A stretch of DNA of 64,000 nt from contig NZ_JACSQD010000005.1 of assembly GCF_014836775.1 (NCBI RefSeq), positions 231,561 through 295,560 of the forward strand. The letters are read 5' to 3'. The notes under the pieces were generated by a model. It saw only the letters and a program-made list of their open reading frames with translations, was not told the origin of the DNA and searched no databases. This stretch comes from Arthrobacter gallicola (GTDB lineage Bacteria > Actinomycetota > Actinomycetes > Actinomycetales > Micrococcaceae). Below, in pieces: positions 43,984 to 52,609 of the stretch. Every line of letters begins with the position of its first letter. The stretch's first letter is position 1. The position numbers and the translations under genes are program-made.

Positions 43984-46805
43984 AGCTGTCCGCCTTCCCG
44001 CGCGGTCTTGTCAGCTGCCACAAGGTTCGCGAGCTCCCGCCGGCTCCCCACATGCAGTTTTGAGTAGATCTGGTAGAGATGGCCTTCCACGGTACGCACC
44101 GAGATGGAAAGCTCCTGGGCAATCATCTTGTTGCTGGTGCCGGCAGCCGCCTGACGTGCAATCGCCCTCTCCCTGGAGGTAAGTCCGCGCAGCCAGTCCT
44201 CTACTTCGCTGTCCGCTTCCCCCTCCTGCGAGTTCATCCGGCGGTTGCGGTGGATGAACCGCACCGTTGCCCGGTCCCCCGCACCCGATGCGACTTCCAA
44301 GGCACGCTCGCCCGTTTCATGCGCCAGCAGTTCGTGGCCATCCTCGCCTGCGGCCGCCGCGGCCTGCAGCAGGAGCTGCGCGTCGAGGGTCCCCAAGCCT
44401 TTGGCATAGTCCTCGCAGAGCACGCCAAAGCCGCCCTGTACGGTGCAGCTCCTGTCGAGCAGCCGCTCCACGGATCCGGTGCTGCCCAGCCGGACGGCGG
44501 CCAGCAGCGCCTGCAGGCTGAACGAGTACGCCTGCCGGCGATCATCCTCATCAGCCAGCAGCAGGAGCTCCGGCACCGCCCGCGGTGAGCCGAGCGCCGC
44601 TTCAGCCAGAACAGCGAAGTGTCTGCCCGTCCGCTGCAGCGCCCAGGATGGCGTTCCGCCGGAAACCGCGGCGGCAGTCTTGAGGAGCTGTTCGGCCCGT
44701 TCATGCCGGCCCTGCACGGCTGCCGCGTAGGCAGCGGCGGAGGCAGCCGCTGGTTTCAGCCCCATCGGATCAGCGGCCGAAAGCTGGCAGAGGGCCGGGA
44801 TCAGCTCGGCAGCCGCGGCCGCAGGACGCCCTGCGTAGGCGTGCAGCAGGCCGTCGCACAATTGCCGCAGCGTCCCGCCCAGCTCCGCCTCTTCGGTTCC
44901 GCCCGGACCGTGCGCCAGGAGTTCCGCGGCGCTCCGCAGCGCACCCGAGACGAGCAGTGCGTGGACTATCCGTGCCTTCGCGGCGGTACCGCCCGCGTCC
45001 TCGAAAGTCCCGCGCGGAGCGTCTGCCATCAGCTGCCAGAGGGAAGCCGCGAGCTCGAGGGCGTCGTCCGCCCTCCCTGTGATCGCCCATGCCTCACACA
45101 GCCAGGCGCCGGCGAGCACCCTGAGCCGGCGGCCCAGTTCATCGCCCCGGGCATGAATACGGGTCAGGAACTCCATGTTCGCCTGGTAGTCCCCGTGCCG
45201 TGAGTGGCACTCGGCCCGGGCCAGGATCAGTTCCGCCGCCAGTTCCGCAGTTTCAGCACGCGGGACAGTGCTCTCATCCAGGGAGGCCAGCAGACGCTCC
45301 GCCTCTTCCAGGACACCGGTGTGCCCCCGCGGGCCAGGCGGCTGCGGCAGCGCCGGGCGGCCTTCCCATCCGGCACCGGCCCGCGGCGCCTCAGCCGGCG
45401 CCGCCACGGAGTCCCTGCACAGAACCTGGTTCTCGATGATCAGCAGACCGCAGGCGGCCGGGTCCACCGGAGAGGACCTGATCAGTGTGCGGTGCTCCGA
45501 CAGGACATCGGCAGCGGCTTCAAACGCACCGGCACCCACATGTGCGCGGACGAGTTCCAGGAGGGCGGCGGGCGAAGAAAGCGCTGCCGGATCGCCAGCG
45601 AGGATTGCCGCCGCGGCCTGATGGTTCCCCCGCTCATTTGCTTCCCTGGCCCCGGCGGTGGCCAAACCCGGCGGGAGTTGCCCCTTGACGGACAAAAACC
45701 ATTCAGCGCTGAGCCAGGGCGATGAGGTGCTGGAGTCCGGTCCCAGCCAGGACATCAGTTCCCGCCGCCGGTCGGTATCCAGCTGGGACCGCAGCACGGC
45801 ACCCAGTGACGGGTTGGCCAGGGACAGGACCGGTTCATGAGCCTGGGCGAGCTCGAGCAGCCCGGACTCCTGCAGGGCATCCACTTCCGCGCTTTCCGCC
45901 CGCTCGAGGACTTTCTTCAGCGGCAGGGTGCCGCAGAGGGCGAGGGCTTCCAGAAGATTGTGCTGGCCCTGGCCCAGTCCCGAAACCGCGTGCAGCATTG
46001 CTGCGGCCAGCCGGGGATACGCAGGACGCCGCTCCGGGTCCAGCACCCACACCTCCCCTTCCCTGCGGATCCGGCCGCAGTCGCGGTAGTCGGCGACGGC
46101 GGCGATCAGTTGGCTGGGATTACCTCCGCTGATTCCGGCCAGGTCTTCCGCCGCGGCACGCGAGATGGGTCCCTCAAGTTCTGCTTCGGCCAGCTGGGAG
46201 CATTCCGCGGCAGATAATGGACCGAGGTCCATCCGGGTCAGCATCCCGTCGCGCCAGAGTCCCATGAACTCCGCCGGTGCAGCACTGAAATCCCGGAATG
46301 CTGCGATCATCCGTGCTGCACGGTTCAGGACCATCTGGCTGAGGACCATTGCCGAGAACTCATCGAGCTCCTCGGCGTTGTCCACCACCAGGATGATGCT
46401 GCGCCCGGCCGCGCGTCCGCGGATCAACTCAGTGAGGCCGCGCAGGATCAGCACCGGATGGGTTGCTGTGTCCGGTTCCAGGTCGGAGAGCAGGAAGGTC
46501 AGAGCGCCGAACGGGGTTCGCCCGGCAAAGGCCGACCCGCGGATGTGAACGACATAAGCGTCCTCACAGTGGACGTGCAGAACGTGGCGCATGAGTGCGC
46601 TCTTCCCGCTGCCGGCCGGGCCAATCAGCAGGCAGCCCGAGGACCCGGCGTGCGCAGTCAACCGCTCCGCCACACTGCGGACAGCCGATGCCCGGCCCAG
46701 GAACAGGGTGGGATTCCCCTGCTGGTTGTGGGCCGATCCGGGGTCAGGAATGTCGGCGGTATGCACCTTGAGCGCGTTGGCACCTTCGGAGTGATGATTT
46801 TTCAC
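43980..46805 (-). CDS. LuxR-family regulator with N-terminal ATPase, array member 2
   Basis: 941 residues from GTG 46805, which has AGAGG seven bases upstream; an ATG at 46844 adds 13 residues with no good site. Walker A is GPAGSGKS (about 62-69) and Walker B IILVVDNAEELDE. The HTH is LTSRERAIARQAAAGTS followed by SVRTVEGHLYQIYSKLHVG (EGH subtype). The helical middle is Ala/Leu/Glu-rich. Its 180-bp upstream region contains three AAGTA boxes exactly 33 bp apart. It forms a two-gene unit with member 1. Confidence 0.86.
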   Translation of the reverse strand: MKNHHSEGANALKVHTADIPDPGSAHNQQGNPTLFLGRASAVRSVAERLTAHAGSSGCLLIGPAGSGKSALMRHVLHVHCEDAYVVHIRGSAFAGRTPFGALTFLLSDLEPDTATHPVLILRGLTELIRGRAAGRSIILVVDNAEELDEFSAMVLSQMVLNRAARMIAAFRDFSAAPAEFMGLWRDGMLTRMDLGPLSAAECSQLAEAELEGPISRAAAEDLAGISGGNPSQLIAAVADYRDCGRIRREGEVWVLDPERRPAYPRLAAAMLHAVSGLGQGQHNLLEALALCGTLPLKKVLERAESAEVDALQESGLLELAQAHEPVLSLANPSLGAVLRSQLDTDRRRELMSWLGPDSSTSSPWLSAEWFLSVKGQLPPGLATAGAREANERGNHQAAAAILAGDPAALSSPAALLELVRAHVGAGAFEAAADVLSEHRTLIRSSPVDPAACGLLIIENQVLCRDSVAAPAEAPRAGAGWEGRPALPQPPGPRGHTGVLEEAERLLASLDESTVPRAETAELAAELILARAECHSRHGDYQANMEFLTRIHARGDELGRRLRVLAGAWLCEAWAITGRADDALELAASLWQLMADAPRGTFEDAGGTAAKARIVHALLVSGALRSAAELLAHGPGGTEEAELGGTLRQLCDGLLHAYAGRPAAAAAELIPALCQLSAADPMGLKPAAASAAAYAAAVQGRHERAEQLLKTAAAVSGGTPSWALQRTGRHFAVLAEAALGSPRAVPELLLLADEDDRRQAYSFSLQALLAAVRLGSTGSVERLLDRSCTVQGGFGVLCEDYAKGLGTLDAQLLLQAAAAAGEDGHELLAHETGERALEVASGAGDRATVRFIHRNRRMNSQEGEADSEVEDWLRGLTSRERAIARQAAAGTSNKMIAQELSISVRTVEGHLYQIYSKLHVGSRRELANLVAADKTAREGGQL

Positions 46806-46921
46806 AGCGAGACCTCTTCTATCCAGCGACCTGTCTTGCGCCATGCAGGCAGGCGTTCAACAGACTAGGTAGCCCCCGTAGGCAGCAGCACGAGTACCCG
46901 TCACCAGTAATCGCCAGCCTC

Positions 46922-46992
46922 TACTTGAATCACAACCACAAAACTGAGGTCCGGTACTTGGAAAGGGTGCAGCGGGTACGCGCCAGTTACTT
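46922..46992 (-). promoter_or_regulatory. Three AAGTA boxes at exact 33-bp intervals
   Basis: AAGTA on the minus strand occupies 46922-46926, 46955-46959 and 46988-46992. The sequence between boxes is not conserved, so this is not a simple tandem repeat. Each box is preceded by C (CAAGTA), as at the bipartite elements at 23936, 41233 and 55676. A CGGGTA is present (46895-46900) but six bases beyond the usual spacing from the nearest box. Confidence 0.5.
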
Positions 46993-49689
46993 GGCTGAGG
47001 GGTTCGAGCCTCTTCTTTCCTCCTCAACTACTTGCCGGCTGAGGAGCCGCCGCAGTTCGGACCTTCCGGAAACGTGCAGTTTTTGGAAGATCCGGCCGAG
47101 ATGCCAATCAATGGTTCGCGAGGACAGGTGAAGTGCTGCGCCCAGCCGGATGCTGCTTTCGCCGTCCGCCGCGCGCACTGCCAGGTCCCGCTCGAACTCG
47201 GAGAGCTGACTAAGCCGGTGACCGATGCTGTGGGCCTCGGCGAGGTAGCGGTAGCACTCGTTGGCGGTGGCCCGCGAGCGCCGGATCAGCTCCCGGTCCA
47301 TGGATACGGCAGCCGCATCGTGGGCTGCCTGCGCCGCCTTGTAGCCCAGACCGTAGTTTCCCAGCTGCATCGCCCGCTCAGCTGCCTCCAGCAGCGCCGG
47401 GCCATCCTGCCGCTGCAGTCCTGCGGCGAGCTGCTGATACATCCGCGCGGCTGCTCCTGTGCCGGCAGCGGAAACCGCTGCCAGATGTCCCGCCGCGCTC
47501 TCACTGCCGGCCGCGGCGGCAGCGCCGTAACACAGAACAGCTTCCGCGAAGGATCCCCTCTGCTGCGCCTCCAGGGCCTGGACCAGCAGCGGCTGGGCCG
47601 TCTGAGCATCCGGGTTTCTCTCCAGCGCCGCCGCGGCCCGGAAATACCTGGTCAGCCCCAGAACGACAGCTGCTGGACGGCACCTGAACGCCGGGGCGGC
47701 CACCAGTATCTCCCGCATCCGGTCCCAGTCCTGTTTCACCGCATAGCAGTAGGCAGCCGCAGCGTAGGCCAAGGGCAGCAGGTCTGCCGGGTCGTTCGTT
47801 TCCAGCTGCCTGCAGGCGGGAGTCAGATACTCCAAAGCGGCGTCGGCCCGTCCGCTCAGGGCATGGATGGTACCGGCCGGGAGCTCTGCCCACGCTCCCA
47901 GGTGCGCGTCGAGGTAGCGAAGGCTCGACGCTTTGGTAATTACTTCCAGCGCGGTGGTGAAGTCCCCGCACAACATGTACGCCGAAATGGTGCCGGTGAG
48001 GATTTCAGCTCCGTGCAGCTTGGGCAGGCATTGCGCGTCCTGCAGGTTGTTCCAGAGTATGCCGGCTGCTGCCGCTGCGGCATCGCTCTGCCCGGTCATG
48101 GCGAGCGCCTGGGCGTCTGCCACGCCGGCCATCAGCCGAATGGCCTCGGGAACGTCGGTATCCTGCGAGATTTGGTCAAGTCCCTGCGGCAACTGACGCC
48201 GGTCCCCCTCACGGACCGCCAGGACTGCCCTGACCACTAGGGCACACTGCCCGGCCCGCTTCCGGCCATCAGCAGGCAGCGCTGCGGCGGCCTCTTCCGC
48301 GGATGCGATGCTGGCGGCCGGCGAAGCTGCGGCAGGGTCAAGGGCACACCTGGCCAGGGCCAGTTCCAGGTGGGCTGCCACCATGGTGGCAGGATCCCCC
48401 AGCCGCACCACAGCCTGAAGCTCGGCTTCTGCTTCCTGTGTCCGTCCCAGGGCAGACAGCGCCCGCCCCCGTTCCAGCATCACTTCCGGAGAACTGCGGT
48501 AATCCGGAACTGCTGCGGTGATCTTCAGCGCCGCTTCCGGATCTCCGGCAGCAAGAGCCGCTGCCCCCGCGCGCCGGGCAATGCCGGGCGCAAGCCGGGC
48601 GCCGGAGACAGCCGACCAGGAAGCGTAGGCCTTGGCTGCCGAGTCCGGGAAACGGTCCAGATCCGGCTCAGTGGCCAGGAGCTCATGCCAAAGATCAAAC
48701 GAACGGCCCACCGGCACCAGCCGGGCCACCAGCCTGGCGTAAAGGCGTTCCCGTACGTACACGGATCCGTTCCGCACGTTTACCCGGAGCACACCGCGTT
48801 CCTCCAATGCATCCACCGCATGCGGGTCTGCAACTGCCAGCAGGGAACTGATCGGGATGCCCGGGCACAGGGAGGCCAGTTCAATGACCCGGCGTTCCGG
48901 GGCCGGCAGGGAGCGGTACCAGTTCTCCATCCAGTCGGAGATTTCTCCCGCGTAGGTGAGCGGTCCGGTCAGCGTCCATGTGTCCCCACGGTGCTGGATG
49001 CGTCCGGCGGCGATCTGGTCACGGCACAGCAGAGACGTAAAGAGCGGATTTCCCTGGGTGTCTGCCCAAACCGTCCGTGCCGCGAGGGCAGACAATCTTC
49101 CGCCCGCTACCGTTTCCATCAGGGTGCGGGCGTCAGGGTTCTCCAGCGGGCCCAGATCTGTCCGCCGCAGAACGCCGTCGGACCAGAGGCGCAGCAGGCC
49201 GTCTCCGCACCGGAGGAGATCCGGTGTGGTCGCCAGCAATTTCACGGCCTGCTGCCGGGCCAGCTGAGCTGTCACCATTTGGCTCTGCGGATCAAGTTCA
49301 TGGGCGTTGTCCAGGATCAACAGGACGGGCTTTCCTGCCGCACGGTGCCGCAGATAGGTTTTCAGCTCTGCCAGGACCCGGACCGGATCGTTCAGGATGC
49401 CTTCCGGGAGATCGCTGAGCAGCCAGCCCAGCGCCCCGTAGCTGCTGCGGGCAGAAACCGCACTGCCCCGGACGTAGACAACGTGGAACCGGTCGGCGAC
49501 GGCTGCGGCAACATGATTGGCAAGAGCAGTCTTACCGATGCCCTCCTGCCCAACAATGACCGCTCCGCTGCCTGACTCAACCGCCCCGAGGACGGAGCGG
49601 ACCGCTTCTGTACGCCCCGCCAGCAAAGACGGCCGGCTGACCCGCGTTTGGGCAGGGATATCCGGTGGGCTGTGGGGAACAACGGGCAT
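46987..49689 (-). CDS. LuxR-family regulator with N-terminal ATPase, array member 3
   Basis: 900 residues. Walker A is GQEGIGKT (47-54) and Walker B VLLILDNAHELD (D127/N128); SSYGALGWLLSDLPE follows the ATPase core. The HTH is LSEFERDLAVRAADGES followed by SSRTIDWHLGRIFQKLHVS. The DWH recognition helix differs from the EGH helix of members 1, 2 and 4 and matches member 5, so a different DNA target is likely. A 215-bp gap separates it from member 4 and contains its own AAGTA box. Confidence 0.86.
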   Translation of the reverse strand: MPVVPHSPPDIPAQTRVSRPSLLAGRTEAVRSVLGAVESGSGAVIVGQEGIGKTALANHVAAAVADRFHVVYVRGSAVSARSSYGALGWLLSDLPEGILNDPVRVLAELKTYLRHRAAGKPVLLILDNAHELDPQSQMVTAQLARQQAVKLLATTPDLLRCGDGLLRLWSDGVLRRTDLGPLENPDARTLMETVAGGRLSALAARTVWADTQGNPLFTSLLCRDQIAAGRIQHRGDTWTLTGPLTYAGEISDWMENWYRSLPAPERRVIELASLCPGIPISSLLAVADPHAVDALEERGVLRVNVRNGSVYVRERLYARLVARLVPVGRSFDLWHELLATEPDLDRFPDSAAKAYASWSAVSGARLAPGIARRAGAAALAAGDPEAALKITAAVPDYRSSPEVMLERGRALSALGRTQEAEAELQAVVRLGDPATMVAAHLELALARCALDPAAASPAASIASAEEAAAALPADGRKRAGQCALVVRAVLAVREGDRRQLPQGLDQISQDTDVPEAIRLMAGVADAQALAMTGQSDAAAAAAGILWNNLQDAQCLPKLHGAEILTGTISAYMLCGDFTTALEVITKASSLRYLDAHLGAWAELPAGTIHALSGRADAALEYLTPACRQLETNDPADLLPLAYAAAAYCYAVKQDWDRMREILVAAPAFRCRPAAVVLGLTRYFRAAAALERNPDAQTAQPLLVQALEAQQRGSFAEAVLCYGAAAAAGSESAAGHLAAVSAAGTGAAARMYQQLAAGLQRQDGPALLEAAERAMQLGNYGLGYKAAQAAHDAAAVSMDRELIRRSRATANECYRYLAEAHSIGHRLSQLSEFERDLAVRAADGESSIRLGAALHLSSRTIDWHLGRIFQKLHVSGRSELRRLLSRQVVEEERRGSNPSAK

Positions 49690-49904
49690 TAATTCACTCC
49701 GGTTTCTCGCGCCGGCATTTGCCGGTCGAGGACCGATGGTATGGTCCCGGAGGAGTCGCGCCTACACGTAGTACATACGGGCTTTTAGGCCGTGGCGCGT
49801 GCGTAATTTGGGAGTTTTCGGTGCACCGCTACTTGGATGGAGGCTGAGCTGAAAGAGGATTCCGGGTGGGAAACCGGGTCAGTTCCCGGCCGCCGGCGCC
49901 GGCT
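49690..49904 (-). promoter_or_regulatory. Upstream region of array member 3
   Basis: This 215-bp gap contains a CCAAGTAG box (minus strand, AAGTA at 49830-49834) but no CGGGTA at the expected distance. No terminator is obvious. It probably carries a promoter for member 3, making members 5-4, 3 and 2-1 three separate units. Confidence 0.4.
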
Positions 49905-52589
49905 CTACTCTCCCAGCAGCTCAGCGCTCAGTTCGTCGCGTTTGCTGATCCCGAGTTTTTCGAAGGTCCGGTAAATATGGCCTTCCACGGTCCGGACGGA
50001 AAGGAACAACCGTTCAGCGATCTCGGCGTTGCGGTAACCCTTGAGGACGAGAGCTGCCACATCTTTCTCGCGGCGGGTCAGCGACGGAGCAGCCGGCTGC
50101 TTCCGCTGTCCGGCAGTTTTCTCCGAAGTTTTGCCGACCGCCCGCTGCACCCGCTGGATCTGGGCGCGGTCGCCGCTGGCCCGCGCCAGCCGCAGAGCTT
50201 CCTGCAGGGCCAGCGGTCCCAGCGCCTCTGTGTCATAATCGGCGGGGTCGGAGGCGAGCCGCAGCAGCGCAGGCACATCCTGGTCCAGCACGCCACGCGC
50301 GAAGGCGTTCACCGCCCGCGCATACGGCCCCTGGAAGTCATCGCTGAGTTTCAGCAGCCGGCTCAATCCGGCCGGATCCCCCATACGCATGCCGATGGTG
50401 CGCAGATCGAACTCCGCTGCCAGCAGGCCCCGTTCCTCAGCCTGGTCCGCCAGATCGCGGAGATCTTTCAGTGCCCGTGGATCATTGGTGCGCCGGTAGG
50501 TACAAGCTATCCGGTTGCCGGCTGCCATGGTCTGCTCATGGACGGAACCGCGCGGTTCGAGCTGGTCGTAGTCCTGTAACAGTTGGTCCGCCAGAGCCAG
50601 GTCTCCCTGATGGGCCGCGATGTGCGAACTGAGCGCCAAGGCCAGCGGGAGCAGCCCTTCGGGGTCATAGCCGCGCAGTCCTTCGACAGCGGCGGCGAGT
50701 TTGGGCCGTGCCTCTCCCAGCTGCCCCCGCCGCAGGTGCATGACCGCGAAACAAAAGTCCACTGCACCCCCCGTATGGACCAGGGCACGGGCGGTGATTC
50801 CGCCTTTCTGGTGGACGCAGCTGCGCACTTCCTCCCAGTACCCCGCCCAGAGCAGGGCGGAGAGATGCCGGTGGAGGACAAAGTGGTGGTAGGAAAGGAA
50901 ACGGTGGTCGTTTCCCGTCACGATCATCAGGGCTTCCCTGGTCAGGTTGACGGCGGTCTCGGCCCGTCCCGTAGCCGTATAAACATCGCCCAGCAGCGCG
51001 AGCGCCACCGCTGTGGCTTCCAGGTCCTCGGCCTGCCGGCTCTCTTCGAGCAGGCCTGGCAGATGGGTGAGGGCCGTGCGGTAGTGCCCTTCAGCGACGT
51101 CGATCAGCAGCCCGAGCAGCTTCACGCCACGGCGGGATGAGACTGCCTCTGCCTCCAGTTTCTGATCAAACGTGCCGGCGGCGCGGGCCGCAGCCTCGAT
51201 CCGTTCGACGGCTTCCTGCCAACTCCGCAGGGGTGCCCGCAGCTTGGTTCCCCCACCGTCCAGACGCTGGCAGATCTGGACCGTGAGCAGGGTTCCCATC
51301 TTGGCCGTAGTCAGATCGATGGCAGCCTCCACTGTCCCGGAGACCAGATCCCGGGCGGCCTCATAATTCCCGCACTGGTAGTGGGCCCGTGCGGCCTGCA
51401 CGCCTGCGGCAGGCAGAAGCTCTTTCCGGCGTACCTCCCCGGCAGCGCGGAGGGCAAAGGTGGTGTCGAAAAAGTTGTTGGCCATATACGCAGCCCGCAG
51501 CAGCTGCTCATCGGGAACGGGCGCTCCGCAGTCCAGGGACCAGGCCACGCTGCGCAGCAGCCCGTCCATGGATTCGTGGCGTTCGGGCAGCACGGCATGC
51601 ACCCGCTGCCGCAGCCGGGCAGAGCGGGCCGCGGGGACCATATGACGCACCACCTCGCCGTAGAGCGGGTGCCGCGGCCGCAGCAGCCGTTGTCCGGCAT
51701 CCTCCACGCTGACCAGTTTGGCCGCAGTCAAAGCGTCCACAGACCGGTGCAGGCCCAGCCGGAAGGCCACACCAACCGGGAGCGGCTCGGCGAGGGCAAT
51801 AATTTCCATGGTTTCCCGCTCCTCAACGGAGAGGCCGGAAAGCTGTGCCTTCAGCAGGTCCCCGAGCCGTCCCTGGGGCGGGTGCACAAAGTCCTCCAGC
51901 AGCCAGACACCGTTATGCTGCACCAAATTGCCTGTGCGGCGGGTCTCCGCGACGAGCGCCTGCACAAACATCGGGTTGCCGCCGCTCACTCGGGCCAGCT
52001 CACCCGACGTCGTGCTCAAAAGCGGACCGTCGAGAATCTGGCGGCACAGCTCGTGTACCTGCTCCTCCGTCAGCGGCGCGAGGTGGTGCCGGGAGATGAT
52101 GCCGCTCCACACCTGGTCCGGGATTCCGGCCGGGATCGCGGTGATGCTGCGGGTCAGGATCAGGACGCGGATAGTTCCGGAAGCCAGCAGCTGGGACAGG
52201 AGGTCGGCGCTCGCCTCGTCCAGAGCATGCGCATCGTCCACGACCACCAGCGGGATCTCACCGGTGGCGGGCTCGGATTCCGGCCGCAGTCTTTGCAGCA
52301 GGGCACGCATAACTGCCAGCGGCGAGCCAGTATCACGGGCGGAGAGGTCGGGCAGCAGCGGGGCGAGAGCACCGTAGGGAATGCCGGTCAAAGCAGAACT
52401 CGCGTGGACGCGGTGGACCGGCATGGACGTTTCCAGCACCCCGACCACCACCTGTGCCAGGGCACTCTTACCCAGCCCTGCCTCCGCCACCACAAGGGCG
52501 CCGTGGAGCTGCTGGGAACGCAGGCTGGCCAGAACCGCCTGTACGTCATCATCACGGCCCACCATTGGCTGCGACGCGAAACTCTGCAT
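49905..52589 (-). CDS. LuxR-family regulator with N-terminal ATPase, array member 4
   Basis: 894 residues. The Walker A region reads AEAGLGKS (35-42), with the first Gly replaced by Ala but GK[S] intact. Walker B is IPLVVVDDAHALDE (D118/D119). HTH LTRREKDVAALVLKGYR, then SVRTVEGHIYRTFEKLGIS, is EGH subtype and closest by eye to member 1. It lies only 20 bases after member 5, so the two form an operon. The helical central region is Ala/Leu/Arg-rich. Confidence 0.86.
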   Translation of the reverse strand: MQSFASQPMVGRDDDVQAVLASLRSQQLHGALVVAEAGLGKSALAQVVVGVLETSMPVHRVHASSALTGIPYGALAPLLPDLSARDTGSPLAVMRALLQRLRPESEPATGEIPLVVVDDAHALDEASADLLSQLLASGTIRVLILTRSITAIPAGIPDQVWSGIISRHHLAPLTEEQVHELCRQILDGPLLSTTSGELARVSGGNPMFVQALVAETRRTGNLVQHNGVWLLEDFVHPPQGRLGDLLKAQLSGLSVEERETMEIIALAEPLPVGVAFRLGLHRSVDALTAAKLVSVEDAGQRLLRPRHPLYGEVVRHMVPAARSARLRQRVHAVLPERHESMDGLLRSVAWSLDCGAPVPDEQLLRAAYMANNFFDTTFALRAAGEVRRKELLPAAGVQAARAHYQCGNYEAARDLVSGTVEAAIDLTTAKMGTLLTVQICQRLDGGGTKLRAPLRSWQEAVERIEAAARAAGTFDQKLEAEAVSSRRGVKLLGLLIDVAEGHYRTALTHLPGLLEESRQAEDLEATAVALALLGDVYTATGRAETAVNLTREALMIVTGNDHRFLSYHHFVLHRHLSALLWAGYWEEVRSCVHQKGGITARALVHTGGAVDFCFAVMHLRRGQLGEARPKLAAAVEGLRGYDPEGLLPLALALSSHIAAHQGDLALADQLLQDYDQLEPRGSVHEQTMAAGNRIACTYRRTNDPRALKDLRDLADQAEERGLLAAEFDLRTIGMRMGDPAGLSRLLKLSDDFQGPYARAVNAFARGVLDQDVPALLRLASDPADYDTEALGPLALQEALRLARASGDRAQIQRVQRAVGKTSEKTAGQRKQPAAPSLTRREKDVAALVLKGYRNAEIAERLFLSVRTVEGHIYRTFEKLGISKRDELSAELLGE

Positions 52590-52609
52590 GTCTTCCCCCC
52601 GCCCGGGGA

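Noticed and set aside
46922..46992. AAGTA boxes as a simple tandem repeat
   Set aside because: The 28 bases between boxes are unrelated, so only the box and spacing recur.
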